From assembly GCF_001010945.1 (NCBI RefSeq), contig NZ_LBHB01000001.1, positions 1,178,001 to 1,242,000 of the forward strand: a stretch of 64,000 nucleotides of DNA, read 5' to 3'. The notes below the pieces were generated by a model. The model saw only the letters and a list, made by a program, of their open reading frames with translations, made no database searches and was not told the DNA's origin. Each line of letters opens with the position of its first letter. Position 1 is the first letter of the stretch. Below, one piece after another: positions 11,853-20,737 of the stretch. Made by a program: the position numbers and the translations under genes. Origin of the DNA: Aurantiacibacter luteus (GTDB taxonomy: Bacteria > Pseudomonadota > Alphaproteobacteria > Sphingomonadales > Sphingomonadaceae).

Positions 11853-13211
11853 CTATTGGGGCAGCGCCGCCAGCACGTCGCGGGTGAAGGCGACGATATC
11901 GAACCCGCTGCCGCCGTCCGGGTCCTCCCCGCGCCGGACGATAACGACGTCGCGGCTGGGCACTACGACGACGTATTGCCCGCGGTTGCCCTGCGCGGCG
12001 ATGGTGTCGGCGGGAATGCCCTCGCTGTTGTTCATCAGCCACCACCCCGCACCGTAGCCGAGCGCGCCGCCGGGCTGCGGACCGCTTGGGGTGGAGACGT
12101 AGTCGACCCAGCCCTCGGGCAGCACACGGGTGCCGCGCCAGACGCCGTCGTTGAGGTAGAGCTGGCCGAAGCGCGCAAGGTCGGCGGCCGTGGTCCAGAC
12201 CTGGCTGGAGAGAATGTAGTCGCCCTGCCAGTCCGTCTCCGCGACAGTCTGGTGCATGCCAAGGAAATTGAAGAGTTCAGCGGGGGGATGCTCGGCGAAA
12301 CCTGGGCTGATGGCGACAACCGCCGCGAGTGTATCGTTGTTGGCGTAGCGGAAAGTGCTGCCGGGGGGATTGATCAGCGGCCAGCCAAGCGCGCTCTCGC
12401 CCACGGTCGTGCCACCGAGATAGAGCGGATCGGTGCGGCTGCCGGGCGTATCGGAATACCGGCCCGATGCCATGCGAAGAAGCTGGTCTATGGTAATGGC
12501 CCGGCGCGGATCGCTCTCGGACAACCCAAGCCCCGCCGAGGCCTCCACGGTTACCTCGCCGCGCCGGACCGCAACGCCGACCAGCGTGGCCGCCATGCTC
12601 TTGGCGACCGACCATGTGCGCTGCGGCAAGTTCGCGTCGAAACCGGGCGCGAAAGCCTCACCCAAGGTCACATCGCCCTGTCGTACGAGCACTGCGGTGG
12701 TGCGCGCATCGGCGCCGTATCCTCCGCCCATCGCCCCGCGCGCCACTTCGTCGACGCGGCGCACGATACGACGGCTCAAGGGATAGACGCTCTCGTCGCC
12801 GACGCGGTCGATCGGCATGGAGCGAGGTTCTTCGGTGGTCGGCGCATCGGCCCCGATCGGCAGCAGCGAGCAGCCCGTCATCGCATGGGCCACCGCCACG
12901 CGCGCCGGCATGGTTTCGCTCCAGTCGACGGCGACGTAATCAAGCGAGGTATCGGTCCCGTATTCGAGCCGGTGCTCGAGCGTGCGAACGATCGGGTCGA
13001 GTGCGGAGTAGACCCCGGTAAGCTCCCACTCTTCAATCGACGCGGCATCGCGCACGTGGCGCGCATCGGAGTTAAGTGCGCCGCACAGGAACAGCGCCTT
13101 GTATCCCGCTGCCAGCGCGCGGTCGTATCGGGCATCGAGGTCGGCCTGCGACTGGGCGAGCGCGGGCGTGGCGAAAAGCAGCGCGGCGGCTGCAAGGGTA
13201 TGGCGGATCAT
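11853..13211 (-). CDS. Beta-lactamase-fold serine hydrolase, exported
   Basis: 452 residues from the ATG at 13211; a GTG three codons earlier is an alternative. The signal peptide ends LFATPALAQ. The class C/DD-peptidase fold is shown by S-V-A-K (about Ser201 and Lys204) and Y-A-N (about 289-291). A 170-residue N-terminal part before the SxxK is unusual and holds two Cys. Likely a periplasmic esterase or peptidase of the AmpC/EstB group; the substrate is unknown. It is read in the same direction as rplQ but separated from it by a terminator. Confidence 0.88.
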   Translation of the reverse strand: MIRHTLAAAALLFATPALAQSQADLDARYDRALAAGYKALFLCGALNSDARHVRDAASIEEWELTGVYSALDPIVRTLEHRLEYGTDTSLDYVAVDWSETMPARVAVAHAMTGCSLLPIGADAPTTEEPRSMPIDRVGDESVYPLSRRIVRRVDEVARGAMGGGYGADARTTAVLVRQGDVTLGEAFAPGFDANLPQRTWSVAKSMAATLVGVAVRRGEVTVEASAGLGLSESDPRRAITIDQLLRMASGRYSDTPGSRTDPLYLGGTTVGESALGWPLINPPGSTFRYANNDTLAAVVAISPGFAEHPPAELFNFLGMHQTVAETDWQGDYILSSQVWTTAADLARFGQLYLNDGVWRGTRVLPEGWVDYVSTPSGPQPGGALGYGAGWWLMNNSEGIPADTIAAQGNRGQYVVVVPSRDVVIVRRGEDPDGGSGFDIVAFTRDVLAALPQ

Positions 13212-13237
13212 GCGCGTCACTCTGGCATTACTCGCGC

Positions 13238-13272
13238 AAAAGAAAAGGGCCGTCGGATCGCTCCGACGGCCC
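13238..13272 (-). terminator. Rho-independent terminator after rplQ
   Basis: Perfect 11-bp stem (13247-13257 with 13262-13272, GGGCCGTCGGA arms) and 4-nt loop, followed on the minus strand by TTTTCTTTT. It ends the long ribosomal cluster 22 nt after the rplQ stop and insulates the downstream hydrolase gene. Confidence 0.92.
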
Positions 13273-13294
13273 CGCTTGTCTTGTAGGCAAAGAC

Positions 13295-13714
13295 TTAGGC
13301 GTCCTCGTACTCGTCCTCGTTCATCACCGGGCCCGAATCCTGGCCCTTGGCGTCAACGTCGCGGTCGACGAATTCGATGATCGCCATCTGCACGGCGTCG
13401 CTCTGGCGAATGCCGGCCTTGATGATGCGGGTGTAGCCGCCTTCACGGTCGGCATAGCGTTCGGCCAGAACGTCGAACAGTTTCACCAACTGCGCGTCGT
13501 CAAGCAGGCGGGCGTGCGCGAGGCGACGATTGCTGAGGCCACCGCGCTTGGCGAGGGTCACCAGCTTTTCCACGTAGGGGCGCAGTTCCTTCGCCTTGGC
13601 GACGGTGGTGGTGATCTGCTCGTGCTTGATGAGCGCGGCCGCCATGTTGCGGAACATCGCGATGCGATGCTGGCTCTTGCGGCTGAGCTTGCGGCCCTTG
13701 ATACCGTGACGCAT
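13295..13714 (-). CDS. rplQ: 50S ribosomal protein L17 (bL17)
   Basis: 139 residues starting [17 protein letters not shown] with the family core [19 protein letters not shown] and [13 protein letters not shown]. The C-terminus is acidic (NEDEYEDA), slightly longer than in enterobacteria. Last gene of the alpha operon, after rpoA, the usual order, and followed directly by a strong terminator. Confidence 0.98.
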   Translation of the reverse strand: MRHGIKGRKLSRKSQHRIAMFRNMAAALIKHEQITTTVAKAKELRPYVEKLVTLAKRGGLSNRRLAHARLLDDAQLVKLFDVLAERYADREGGYTRIIKAGIRQSDAVQMAIIEFVDRDVDAKGQDSGPVMNEDEYEDA

Positions 13715-13806
13715 TGTATTTCACTCCGTTCGTAGGGGGGCCGTGTGAGGTACCCCGATCCCGGTGGCCGCTTGAGGGGGACCACCACTACCCTTTGTGC
13801 CAAGCC

Positions 13807-13829
13807 GTCACGGGAGTAAATCCCGTGAC
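13807..13829. other. Stem-loop in the rpoA-rplQ spacer
   Basis: Perfect 9-bp inverted repeat GTCACGGGA/TCCCGTGAC with a 5-nt loop in a 189-nt spacer that is long for this operon. No T-run follows on the minus strand, so it is not an evident terminator; RNA processing or partial attenuation are possible. Confidence 0.6.
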
Positions 13830-13903
13830 GTCGAACGGGCCGAGGCCCGCCGGCCGGCTTCGCTTCAGCTCGCCCCAAGCCACGGCTTGGCGGCGTCGAA
13901 GCT

Positions 13904-14959
13904 TCAGCCGAGAAGTTCCTGTTCGAGCTTCTTGGCCATTTCCTCGATGTTCTCGGGCGGCCATCCGGGGATGTCCATGCCGAGGCGCAAGCCCATGCTG
14001 GAGAGCACTTCCTTGATCTCGTTCAAGGACTTGCGGCCGAAGTTCGGGGTGCGCAGCATCTCGGCCTCGGTCTTCTGGACCAGGTCGCCGATGTAGATGA
14101 TGTTGTCGTTCTTGAGGCAGTTGGCGGAACGGACCGACAGCTCGAGCTCGTCCACCTTCTTGAGAAGGTAGCGGTTGAGCTGGTTGGTGTCGCTTTCCTG
14201 CGGCTCGGCGGCGAGACCGATCATGGTGCTCTGCGGCTGCGGGATGCCGTCCTCGAAGTGGACGAACAGCGTCAGCTGGTCCTGCAGGATGCGCGCGGCA
14301 TAGGCCACGGCGTCCTCGGGCGTGACAGTGCCGTCGGTCTCGACCGTGAGGCTGAGCTTGTCGAAGTCGAGTTCCTGGCCCACGCGAGCGTTCTCGACCT
14401 TGTAGCTCACCTGCTTGATCGGCGAATACAGCGAGTCGATCGGGATCAGGCCGATCGGCGCGTCCACCGGACGGTTCGACACGGCGGGGACGTAGCCCTT
14501 GCCGGTATCCGCGGTCAGCTCCATGTTGAGCGTCGCGCCCTCGTCGAGGTGGCAGATCACCAGGTCCTTGTTCAGCACCTCGATGTCGCCGGTCACGGCG
14601 ATGTCGCCGGCGGTGACTTCACCCGGGCCGGTGGCGGAAAGCTGCAGGCGCTTGGCACCCTCACCTTCCATCTTGAGCGCGATCTGCTTCACGTTGAGCA
14701 CGATGTCGGTCACGTCCTCGCGCACGCCGGCGAGCGAGGAGAACTCGTGCAGCACGTTCTCGATCTTGATCGAGGTGATGGCAGCGCCCTGCAGCGAGGA
14801 CAGCAGCACGCGGCGCAGCGCGTTGCCGAGCGTCAGGCCGTAGCCGCGCTCGAGCGGTTCGGCCACGAAGGTGGCCTTGCGCTTCTTGTCGCCGCCTTCC
14901 TTGACCTCGAGGGTGTTGGGCTTCTTGAGTTCCTGCCAGTTCTTGGTGTTGACGGACAT
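13904..14959 (-). CDS. rpoA: DNA-directed RNA polymerase alpha subunit
   Basis: 351 residues. The N-terminal dimerisation domain (about 1-235) contains [20 protein letters not shown] and the typical [24 protein letters not shown] region. The C-terminal domain (about 265-340) contains [15 protein letters not shown] and [18 protein letters not shown], contacting UP elements and activators. Length and position between rpsK and rplQ are standard for alphaproteobacteria; rpsD is absent from this operon, also usual for the class. Confidence 0.98.
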   Translation of the reverse strand: MSVNTKNWQELKKPNTLEVKEGGDKKRKATFVAEPLERGYGLTLGNALRRVLLSSLQGAAITSIKIENVLHEFSSLAGVREDVTDIVLNVKQIALKMEGEGAKRLQLSATGPGEVTAGDIAVTGDIEVLNKDLVICHLDEGATLNMELTADTGKGYVPAVSNRPVDAPIGLIPIDSLYSPIKQVSYKVENARVGQELDFDKLSLTVETDGTVTPEDAVAYAARILQDQLTLFVHFEDGIPQPQSTMIGLAAEPQESDTNQLNRYLLKKVDELELSVRSANCLKNDNIIYIGDLVQKTEAEMLRTPNFGRKSLNEIKEVLSSMGLRLGMDIPGWPPENIEEMAKKLEQELLG

Positions 14960-15066
14960 GGACTTCCCCTAGTTAGGATTTCTGGCGCAAAGGCCGCGGA
15001 GCGCTGATGCGCCGCGGCCGATGCGAATGACTGGTTGCGGAAGTTGCCTCCCGCGGCAGGCTTCGA

Positions 15067-15456
15067 TCAGACGCGGCGACGCTTGGACGGCCGCACGCCG
15101 TTGTGCGGGATCGGCGTGACGTCGCGGATCGAGGTGATGGTGAAACCCACCGCCTGCAGGGCGCGCAGCGCGCTCTCGCGGCCCGAGCCGGGTCCCTTGA
15201 TCTCCACCTCGAGGGTGCGCACACCGTGCTCGGCGGCCTTCTTGCCGGCATCGTCGGCGGCGACCTGCGCGGCGTAGGGAGTCGACTTGCGGCTGCCCTT
15301 GAAGCCCATCATGCCGGCGCTGGACCAGCTGATCGCGTTGCCCTGCGCGTCGGTGATGGTGATCATGGTGTTGTTGAAGCTGGCGTTGACGTGCGCCACG
15401 CCGCTGGAGATGTTCTTCTTGTCACGGCGCCGGATACGGCCTGGTTCGCGTGCCAT
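15067..15456 (-). CDS. rpsK: 30S ribosomal protein S11 (uS11)
   Basis: 129 residues with the family core [24 protein letters not shown] and [13 protein letters not shown]. It ends with the basic [15 protein letters not shown] tail that contacts 16S rRNA in the platform. Located between rpsM and rpoA as expected. Confidence 0.98.
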   Translation of the reverse strand: MAREPGRIRRRDKKNISSGVAHVNASFNNTMITITDAQGNAISWSSAGMMGFKGSRKSTPYAAQVAADDAGKKAAEHGVRTLEVEIKGPGSGRESALRALQAVGFTITSIRDVTPIPHNGVRPSKRRRV

Positions 15457-15513
15457 CGTTCAAATTCCTCGTGTCTCGAGAGAAGGTAAAAGCGTGTCGG
15501 GAAACCCGACGGC

Positions 15514-15882
15514 TTACTTCTTCTTGCCGGCGATCGGCTTGGCCTTGCCCTTGCGGGTGCGGGCATTGGTGTGGGTGCGCTGACCGCGAACGGGCAGGCC
15601 CTTGCGATGACGCAGGCCGCGATAGCAGGCGAGGTCCATCAGGCGCTTTATGTTCATCGCGGTATCGCGACGAAGATCGCCCTCGACCTGGTAGTCGGCG
15701 TCGATCGTCTCACGGATCTGCAGCACCTCGGCGTCGGTCAGGTCCTGGACGCGGCGGGCGTGATCGATGCCCAGCTTGTCGACGATCTTCGTCGCGGTCG
15801 CAGGGCCGATACCGTGAATGTAGGTCAGCGCGACGATCACGCGCTTGTTGGTGGGGATGTTGATCCCGGCAATACGAGCCAC
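15514..15882 (-). CDS. rpsM: 30S ribosomal protein S13 (uS13)
   Basis: 122 residues beginning [15 protein letters not shown]. The helix-two-turns-helix region follows ([13 protein letters not shown]) and the C-terminus is [26 protein letters not shown]. First gene of the alpha operon. The SD on the minus strand is GGAGAAATAAGT with a GTG/ATG choice around 15882. A 292-nt leader with two promoter candidates lies upstream. Confidence 0.98.
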   Translation of the reverse strand: MARIAGINIPTNKRVIVALTYIHGIGPATATKIVDKLGIDHARRVQDLTDAEVLQIRETIDADYQVEGDLRRDTAMNIKRLMDLACYRGLRHRKGLPVRGQRTHTNARTRKGKAKPIAGKKK

Positions 15883-16038
15883 TTATTTCTCCATGCTCCA
15901 CAGGGCATTACGGCTTTGGGGCCGACCCTATCTCATCGCGGTCTGCACCCGTCCGCCGGAACCGGATGCCCTTGCCGAAGGCGGGCACGATGGCTGCCGC
16001 CTGCAAGGAATCCGATCGCGATGGACGAATGAGGTGCG

Positions 16039-16067
16039 CAGATAGGGTGATTCCCCTTCCACGTCAA
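16039..16067 (-). promoter_or_regulatory. Candidate sigma-70 promoter P2 for rpsM operon
   Basis: On the minus strand, TTGACG, 17 nt, TATCTG. Transcription would start near 16032 and give a leader of about 150 nt before rpsM. The alpha operon is leader-regulated by S4 in enterobacteria; whether that holds here is unknown. Confidence 0.55.
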
Positions 16068-16139
16068 CAGGCCGGGTGAACGAACGGAACGAGCCAGCGG
16101 TGATCCGCTGCCCGCACCCGCGTCCGCGTCGTGACAGGG

Positions 16140-16168
16140 GCTATAACGCCGTTTGAGGCGCTAGTCAA
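16140..16168 (-). promoter_or_regulatory. Candidate sigma-70 promoter P1 for rpsM operon
   Basis: On the minus strand, TTGACT, 17 nt, TATAGC, immediately after the stop of the START-like gene. The start would be near 16133, about 250 nt before rpsM. This means the alpha operon need not depend on secY-adk read-through. Confidence 0.65.
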
Positions 16169-16174
16169 AATCCC

Positions 16175-16741
16175 TCATTCCGAGGCTGCCGCGCCGCCCG
16201 CGGCAACGGCGGCGGCGAGGCGGTTCATCTGCTCGCTCATAACCATGTCGACCACCGGCGCGACCTCCGGCAACGCGAAGCGGGAATAGCCGCCGACGAC
16301 GTAGGTCCACTCGATCCGCGTCCCCTCCCCGTCCGCTTCAAGCTCGACAGTCAGCGTGCCGGTCAGCGCCTCACCCTGCAACGGACCGAAGGCACCCGAA
16401 AGGCGCAGCATCTCGCCAGGCACGGAGCGGATCACTCGGGCGTGTTCGACGAAGGTCGCGGGGCTGGTCGTGTTCTCCGGATCGCCACTCACGATCTCGC
16501 AGAAGCAGCCGCCGGGCCCAAGGCTGAGGAAGAGCCGATCGGCCTCGCCATACCAGCTGTGCTGCGGATTCCAGTAGAGCGAGGGGTGCACCAGCACGTC
16601 CCATACCGCTTCGCGCGGCGCGGCGACGGTCACGCTGTCGCGCGTGGCGAAGCCGCCCTCGCCGCTCGCGACAACCTCCGCCGCGGCAGGTGCCCCGACC
16701 AGCAGTCCCAGGGCAGCGATGGTGATGATGGCGGCGTGCAT
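16175..16741 (-). CDS. Exported SRPBCC/START-like protein
   Basis: 188 residues with a signal peptide (IITIAALGLLVGAPAAAE) and a Bet v1/START-like fold. Signs are RDSVTVAAPREAVWDVLVHPSLYWNPQHSWYG, the GGCFCEIV turn, and a C-terminal long helix at about 160-182. Relatives bind hydrophobic ligands. It sits between adk and rpsM, where the ribosomal cluster usually continues directly, 40 nt after adk and on the same strand. Its link to ribosome synthesis is probably only positional. Confidence 0.85.
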   Translation of the reverse strand: MHAAIITIAALGLLVGAPAAAEVVASGEGGFATRDSVTVAAPREAVWDVLVHPSLYWNPQHSWYGEADRLFLSLGPGGCFCEIVSGDPENTTSPATFVEHARVIRSVPGEMLRLSGAFGPLQGEALTGTLTVELEADGEGTRIEWTYVVGGYSRFALPEVAPVVDMVMSEQMNRLAAAVAAGGAAASE

Positions 16742-16781
16742 GGCTATCCCTCCTTGGCGTGGCCTAGGGATAGCCGCCCGA

Positions 16782-17432
16782 TCAGGCGGAGGCCAAGACC
16801 TTCTCGATGGCCGAGGTCACGTCGCCTATTGCGGCCATACCGTCCACCCGCTGCACGATGCCGCGCTCCTCGTAGATGGGCAGGATCGGCGCGGTCTTGG
16901 CGCGGTATTCGGCCATACGGGTGCGGACCGTTTCCTCGGTGTCGTCGGGACGCCGCTTGAAATCGGTCGAGCCGCACTTGTCGCAGACCCCGGCAACCTC
17001 GGGCTGCTTGTAGCGGTCGTGGTAACCCTCGCCGCATTTGGCACAGGTGAAGCGCCCGGTGATGCGATCCACCAGCGCATCCTCGTCCACCGCGAGCTCG
17101 ATCACGTGGTCGAGTTCGCGCCCGTGTTTCCCGAGGATTTCGTCGAGCGAGTGCGCCTGGGCGGCCGTGCGCGGATACCCGTCGAAGATGGCCCCGACGT
17201 GTTCTCCCATCGCCAGCAGCTCGGCATCGATCAGTGCGGAGACGATCTCGTCCGAGACGAGCTCTCCGCGTTCCATCACGGCCTTCGCCTGAAGGCCGAC
17301 GGGCGTTTCCGCCTTGACCGCGGCGCGCAGCATGTCGCCGGTGGAGAGTTGACGCATCCCGTGATGCTCGACCAGCAGGTTGGCCTGCGTGCCCTTGCCC
17401 GCCCCGGGAGGGCCGAGAAGAATGATATTCAT
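16782..17432 (-). CDS. adk: Adenylate kinase
   Basis: 216 residues; ATP + AMP to 2 ADP. P-loop GPPGAGKGTQ (7-16), AMP-binding RxxS-type segment (LSTGDMLRAAV), DGYPRT, and a long LID with a four-Cys zinc site (CAKC...CDKC), as in many Gram-positive and some alphaproteobacterial enzymes. It sits 40 nt downstream of secY, the classic spc-operon tail position. Confidence 0.97.
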   Translation of the reverse strand: MNIILLGPPGAGKGTQANLLVEHHGMRQLSTGDMLRAAVKAETPVGLQAKAVMERGELVSDEIVSALIDAELLAMGEHVGAIFDGYPRTAAQAHSLDEILGKHGRELDHVIELAVDEDALVDRITGRFTCAKCGEGYHDRYKQPEVAGVCDKCGSTDFKRRPDDTEETVRTRMAEYRAKTAPILPIYEERGIVQRVDGMAAIGDVTSAIEKVLASA

Positions 17433-17472
17433 GCCCGCGCGACTCCCCGCTGCTGCAAGCCAGTGCGCTAGC

Positions 17473-18837
17473 CTAGCGCATCCGTCCCTTCAACTTCGCC
17501 TTCTTGATCAGGTCGCCATACTGGTGTGCCAGCAGATGCGACTGGATCTGGCTGATGGTGTCCACCGTCACGTTGACCACGATCAGCAGGCTGGTGCCGC
17601 CAAGGAACAGCGGGATGCCCGTCTGCGCGATGCCCCATTCAGGAATGACGCAGACCAGCGTCAGGTAGATCGCACCGATCACGGTGATGCGGGTGAGGAC
17701 GTAGTCGAGATACTCGGCCGTCCGCTTGCCCGGACGGATGCCGGGGATGAAACCACCCTGCTTCTTCAGGTTCTCGGCGGTGTCCTCCGGGTTGAAGACC
17801 ACGGCGGTGTAGAAGAACGAGAAGAAGATGATGCCCGCGGCGTAAAGCGCCATGTAGAGCGGCTGCCCGTGTGCGAGGTACTGGTTGAGGCTCTGCACGA
17901 AGGCGCCGCTGGTCGTGGTCGTGTCGATCGAGTTGCCGGCGAACTGCGTGATCGTCAGCGGCAGCAGCAGCAGCGAGCTGGCGAAGATCGGCGGGATCAC
18001 ACCCGCGGTGTTGAGCTTGAGCGGAAGGTGGCTGCGGTCGGCCTGCATTCCGCCGCGCTGCGTCGCACGCTTGGGATACTGGATCAGCAGCCGCCGCTGG
18101 GCACGCTCCATGAAGCAGATGGCGAGGATCAGGCCGACGAGCATGACGAGGAAGCCGCCGATGACGACGCCGCTGATCGAGCCGGTGCGACCGCCTTCGA
18201 ACAGGTTCGCGGTAAAGGTCGGGAACTGGGCGACGATGCCCGCCATGATGATGAGCGAGACGCCGTTGCCAATGCCGCGACTGGTGATCTGTTCGCCCAG
18301 CCACAGGAGGAACATGGTGCCGCCGACGAGGTTGATGACGGCCACGATACGGAACATGATGCCGGGTTCGACGACGGCGGGAAGACCGCTCTGCGCGGCG
18401 TAGGCCTCGAGCCCGCTGGCGAGGAACCAGCCCTGGATTGCGCACAGCAACACCGCGCCATAGCGGGTGTACTGGTTTAGCTTCTTGCGCCCGGCCTCGC
18501 CTTCCTTTTTCAGGGCCAGCAGGCTGGGGTGCAGCGAGGCGGCCATCTGCACCACGATTGATGCCGTGATGTAGGGCATCACACCGAGCGCAATCAGGCT
18601 CATCCGCTCGAGCGAGCCGCCCGAGAACATGTTGAACATGTCGAGGATGCCGCCGCGGGTCTGGTCGTAGAGATCGCTTAGCGCGGCGGGATTGACGCCC
18701 GGCAGCGGCACGAAGCTGAGGAAGCGGAAAACGATCAGCGCGCCGATCGTGAACCAGATGCGCTGCTTGAGCTCGGTCGCCTTCGAGAAGTTGGCGAAAC
18801 TGAGCGAGCTGGCGATATTGTCGGCGCGCGATGCCAT
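17473..18837 (-). CDS. secY: Preprotein translocase subunit SecY
   Basis: 454 residues with ten membrane helices. It starts ASSLSFANFSKATELKQRIWFTIGALIVFR and has plug-region residues GGSLERMSLIALGVMPYITASIV, the EAGRKKLNQYTRYGA cytosolic loop and the C-terminal SHLLAHQYGDLIKKAK. It forms the SecYEG channel with SecE and SecG, which are not in this window. Follows rplO after 103 nt. No rpmJ follows it. Confidence 0.98.
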   Translation of the reverse strand: MASRADNIASSLSFANFSKATELKQRIWFTIGALIVFRFLSFVPLPGVNPAALSDLYDQTRGGILDMFNMFSGGSLERMSLIALGVMPYITASIVVQMAASLHPSLLALKKEGEAGRKKLNQYTRYGAVLLCAIQGWFLASGLEAYAAQSGLPAVVEPGIMFRIVAVINLVGGTMFLLWLGEQITSRGIGNGVSLIIMAGIVAQFPTFTANLFEGGRTGSISGVVIGGFLVMLVGLILAICFMERAQRRLLIQYPKRATQRGGMQADRSHLPLKLNTAGVIPPIFASSLLLLPLTITQFAGNSIDTTTTSGAFVQSLNQYLAHGQPLYMALYAAGIIFFSFFYTAVVFNPEDTAENLKKQGGFIPGIRPGKRTAEYLDYVLTRITVIGAIYLTLVCVIPEWGIAQTGIPLFLGGTSLLIVVNVTVDTISQIQSHLLAHQYGDLIKKAKLKGRMR

Positions 18838-18940
18838 AGAATGTGTTCGATCCTGGTCTGTCGCCGGTCCCTCCCGGCTTGAGGAAGGCTAGATAGGGTG
18901 GCGCGGGCCCGATGTCGAACCCGCGCCGCCTAATTTCCGA

Positions 18941-19477
18941 TCAGGCCTTGGCCTTCTTGGCGCGCTCGGCTTTGTTGGCCTCGGCGCGGGCCGCCTTCTT
19001 CTCGTGCTCGGGCTTACCCTTGTCGATGACTTCCACCGAACCGCCGGCCTTCTCGACCGCCTCGATGGCGCCCTTGGAGGCACCGGCGACCTTGAAGGTG
19101 AGCTTTGCGGTCAGCTCGCCCTTGCCGAGCAGGCGCACGCCGTCCTTGCCGCCGCGGGCCACGCCGGCCGCCTTCAGCGCGTCGTGGTCCACAGTGCCGT
19201 TGCCATCCAGCTTGCCGGCATCGACCAGCTTCTGGATCATGCCCAGGTTCACCTCGGCATAGTCCTTGGCGAAGGAATTGTTGAAGCCGCGCTTCGGCAG
19301 GCGCATGTGGAGCGGCATCTGGCCGCCCTCGAAGCCCTTGATGGCCACGCCCGAACGGCTCTTCTGGCCCTTCTGGCCGCGGCCGCCGGTCTTGCCCTTG
19401 CCCGAGCCGATGCCTCGACCCACGCGGATACGGGTCTTGCGGGCACCTTCGTTGTCGCGGATGTCGTTCAGTTTCAT
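18941..19477 (-). CDS. rplO: 50S ribosomal protein L15 (uL15)
   Basis: 178 residues from the ATG at 19477 ([20 protein letters not shown]), with the [22 protein letters not shown] glycine-rich N-terminus and a Lys/Ala-rich C-terminal extension ([15 protein letters not shown]) longer than in E. coli. A longer upstream frame is only open sequence. Normally preceded directly by rpmD; here a reversed FkbM gene intervenes, so rplO-secY-adk must have its own promoter, although no convincing hexamers stand out in 19478-19640. Confidence 0.97.
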   Translation of the reverse strand: MKLNDIRDNEGARKTRIRVGRGIGSGKGKTGGRGQKGQKSRSGVAIKGFEGGQMPLHMRLPKRGFNNSFAKDYAEVNLGMIQKLVDAGKLDGNGTVDHDALKAAGVARGGKDGVRLLGKGELTAKLTFKVAGASKGAIEAVEKAGGSVEVIDKGKPEHEKKAARAEANKAERAKKAKA

Positions 19478-19644
19478 GTCTTGCACTCGCTTTCGCTTTG
19501 TTCGCGCTATTGGGAAGGTGGGGCCTTTAGATCTCCATCGAACCTTTGTCACCACTGAATGACGGTCTGGCAAAAATTGCTTGCCGAGAAACGTTCGTCC
19601 GTGCGAAATCAGGTATTCCCCCAAACACTTGGAACCTGTCTGTC

Positions 19645-20538
19645 ATGGCCACAGCAACTCGGCTTGCACTCGTCCGTTCTCTCAGCCCACTTCGACAGCT
19701 GCGCGGCGGTGAAAGGGTAGCTCGCGCGCTCGTGCCGCAAATGGCGGGCGAGGAGATTGTCGTCGAAAACGATGGCATCAAAATTACCTGCGATTTATCG
19801 AGCTATATCGAATGGCAGATCGCAACATTAAAGGGCTATGAGACGCGGCAGAAACAGATATTCTTATCTGTTATTCCGCAGCATAGAAGGAGAAATTTGC
19901 TAGACATTGGCGCCAATATTGGCGGGCATAGCCTAACGTTTGCCAGATTTTTCGATAAGGTCATCGCATTCGAACCAAATCCAGAAATTTTCTCCAGGCT
20001 TCAGGGAAATATTACTCGAAACTCTGGGCTTAATATCGACCCAATGCCGATGGGTCTCGCGGATAGAGCCGATACGCTCGTTTTCTATCAGCCACCGGCT
20101 GGCTGTGGCGGACAAGGGGTGGGGAGCTTCGACCCTGATTTCGCCCCTAACAACGCGATCGAGGTTCGTCTGCCAGTTGCGCGCGGTGACGACGTCGTGA
20201 AAGATCAGGGTTTAAACCCAGTCGATGCCATCAAAATTGATGTTCAGGGATTTGAACCGCAGGTCCTAATGGGCTTGGCTGATACAATTGCACAGGACAA
20301 ACCGATCATTTGGGCTGAATTTTCGGAATCCACTCTTAGAGGATTGCAAGCTAGCGGATCCAGGATGTCTCAGATCCTAGCAGGATATCGCATGTATAAG
20401 TTTGCTCCCGCCCTGAAATTTGGCTTGATACATCGGGTCAAATTGGAGCCTTGTGATGGCATCCACTCAAGTGAAGAGGCAGATTACCTCTTCCTGCCAC
20501 CCGATGTTGACAAACTAATGCGGGCCGCGTCGTTATAA
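19645..20538 (+). CDS. FkbM-family SAM-dependent methyltransferase
   Basis: 297 residues from the ATG at 19645; a TTG at 19546 would add 33 residues that look unlike protein. Class I methyltransferase fold: LLDIGANIGGHSLTFARFF (SAM motif I), FEPNP (motif II acidic), then the FkbM signature DAIKIDVQGFEPQVLMGL. FkbM enzymes O-methylate sugars or polyketides; the substrate here is unknown and no glycan locus adjoins. It is the only plus-strand gene inside the ribosomal cluster and is visibly AT-richer (many AAA, ATT and TTT codons), which suggests horizontal gain. Confidence 0.9.
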   Translation: MATATRLALVRSLSPLRQLRGGERVARALVPQMAGEEIVVENDGIKITCDLSSYIEWQIATLKGYETRQKQIFLSVIPQHRRRNLLDIGANIGGHSLTFARFFDKVIAFEPNPEIFSRLQGNITRNSGLNIDPMPMGLADRADTLVFYQPPAGCGGQGVGSFDPDFAPNNAIEVRLPVARGDDVVKDQGLNPVDAIKIDVQGFEPQVLMGLADTIAQDKPIIWAEFSESTLRGLQASGSRMSQILAGYRMYKFAPALKFGLIHRVKLEPCDGIHSSEEADYLFLPPDVDKLMRAASL

Positions 20539-20548
20539 CGCGGCCCGC
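20520..20548. terminator. Hairpin between convergent FkbM gene and rpmD
   Basis: Perfect 11-bp stem GCGGGCCGCGT/ACGCGGCCCGC (20520-20530 with 20538-20548), 7-nt loop. It overlaps the FkbM stop codon and lies 7 nt past the rpmD stop. On the minus strand ATTAGTTTGT follows. It could serve both genes and would cut the S10-spc transcript before rplO. Confidence 0.6.
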
Positions 20549-20554
20549 ATAGCG

Positions 20555-20731
20555 TCAGTCGACAATCTGTACCAGGTGCGGCACCTTGCGCACGGCACCG
20601 CGAACCTCGGCGGTGTCCTGCAGCTCCACGACCTTGTGCATCTTGTTGAGGCCCAGGCCGATGAGGATCTTGCGCTGGTCCTTGGGACGACGGATCGGCG
20701 AGCCGATCTGCTTGATCTTGATGGTAGCCAT
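20555..20731 (-). CDS. rpmD: 50S ribosomal protein L30 (uL30)
   Basis: 58 residues, [20 protein letters not shown] to VPHLVQIVD, with the [16 protein letters not shown] core. The gene is too short for most ORF lists but complete, with ATG and TGA. It follows rpsE after 6 nt, as in the usual spc order, and is followed by a hairpin and the inserted FkbM gene instead of rplO. Confidence 0.97.
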   Translation of the reverse strand: MATIKIKQIGSPIRRPKDQRKILIGLGLNKMHKVVELQDTAEVRGAVRKVPHLVQIVD

Positions 20732-20737
20732 TGTCCG

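Noticed and set aside
9639-13286. Plus-strand open frame of about 1215 codons
   Set aside because: It runs antisense to the prolyl oligopeptidase and hydrolase genes, which have signal peptides, catalytic motifs and sites; the antisense translation is compositionally biased (H, A, R, V) with no motifs.
19546-19644. Longer FkbM start at TTG
   Set aside because: No ribosome-binding site and the extra 33 residues look like intergenic sequence; the ATG at 19645 gives a better N-terminus.
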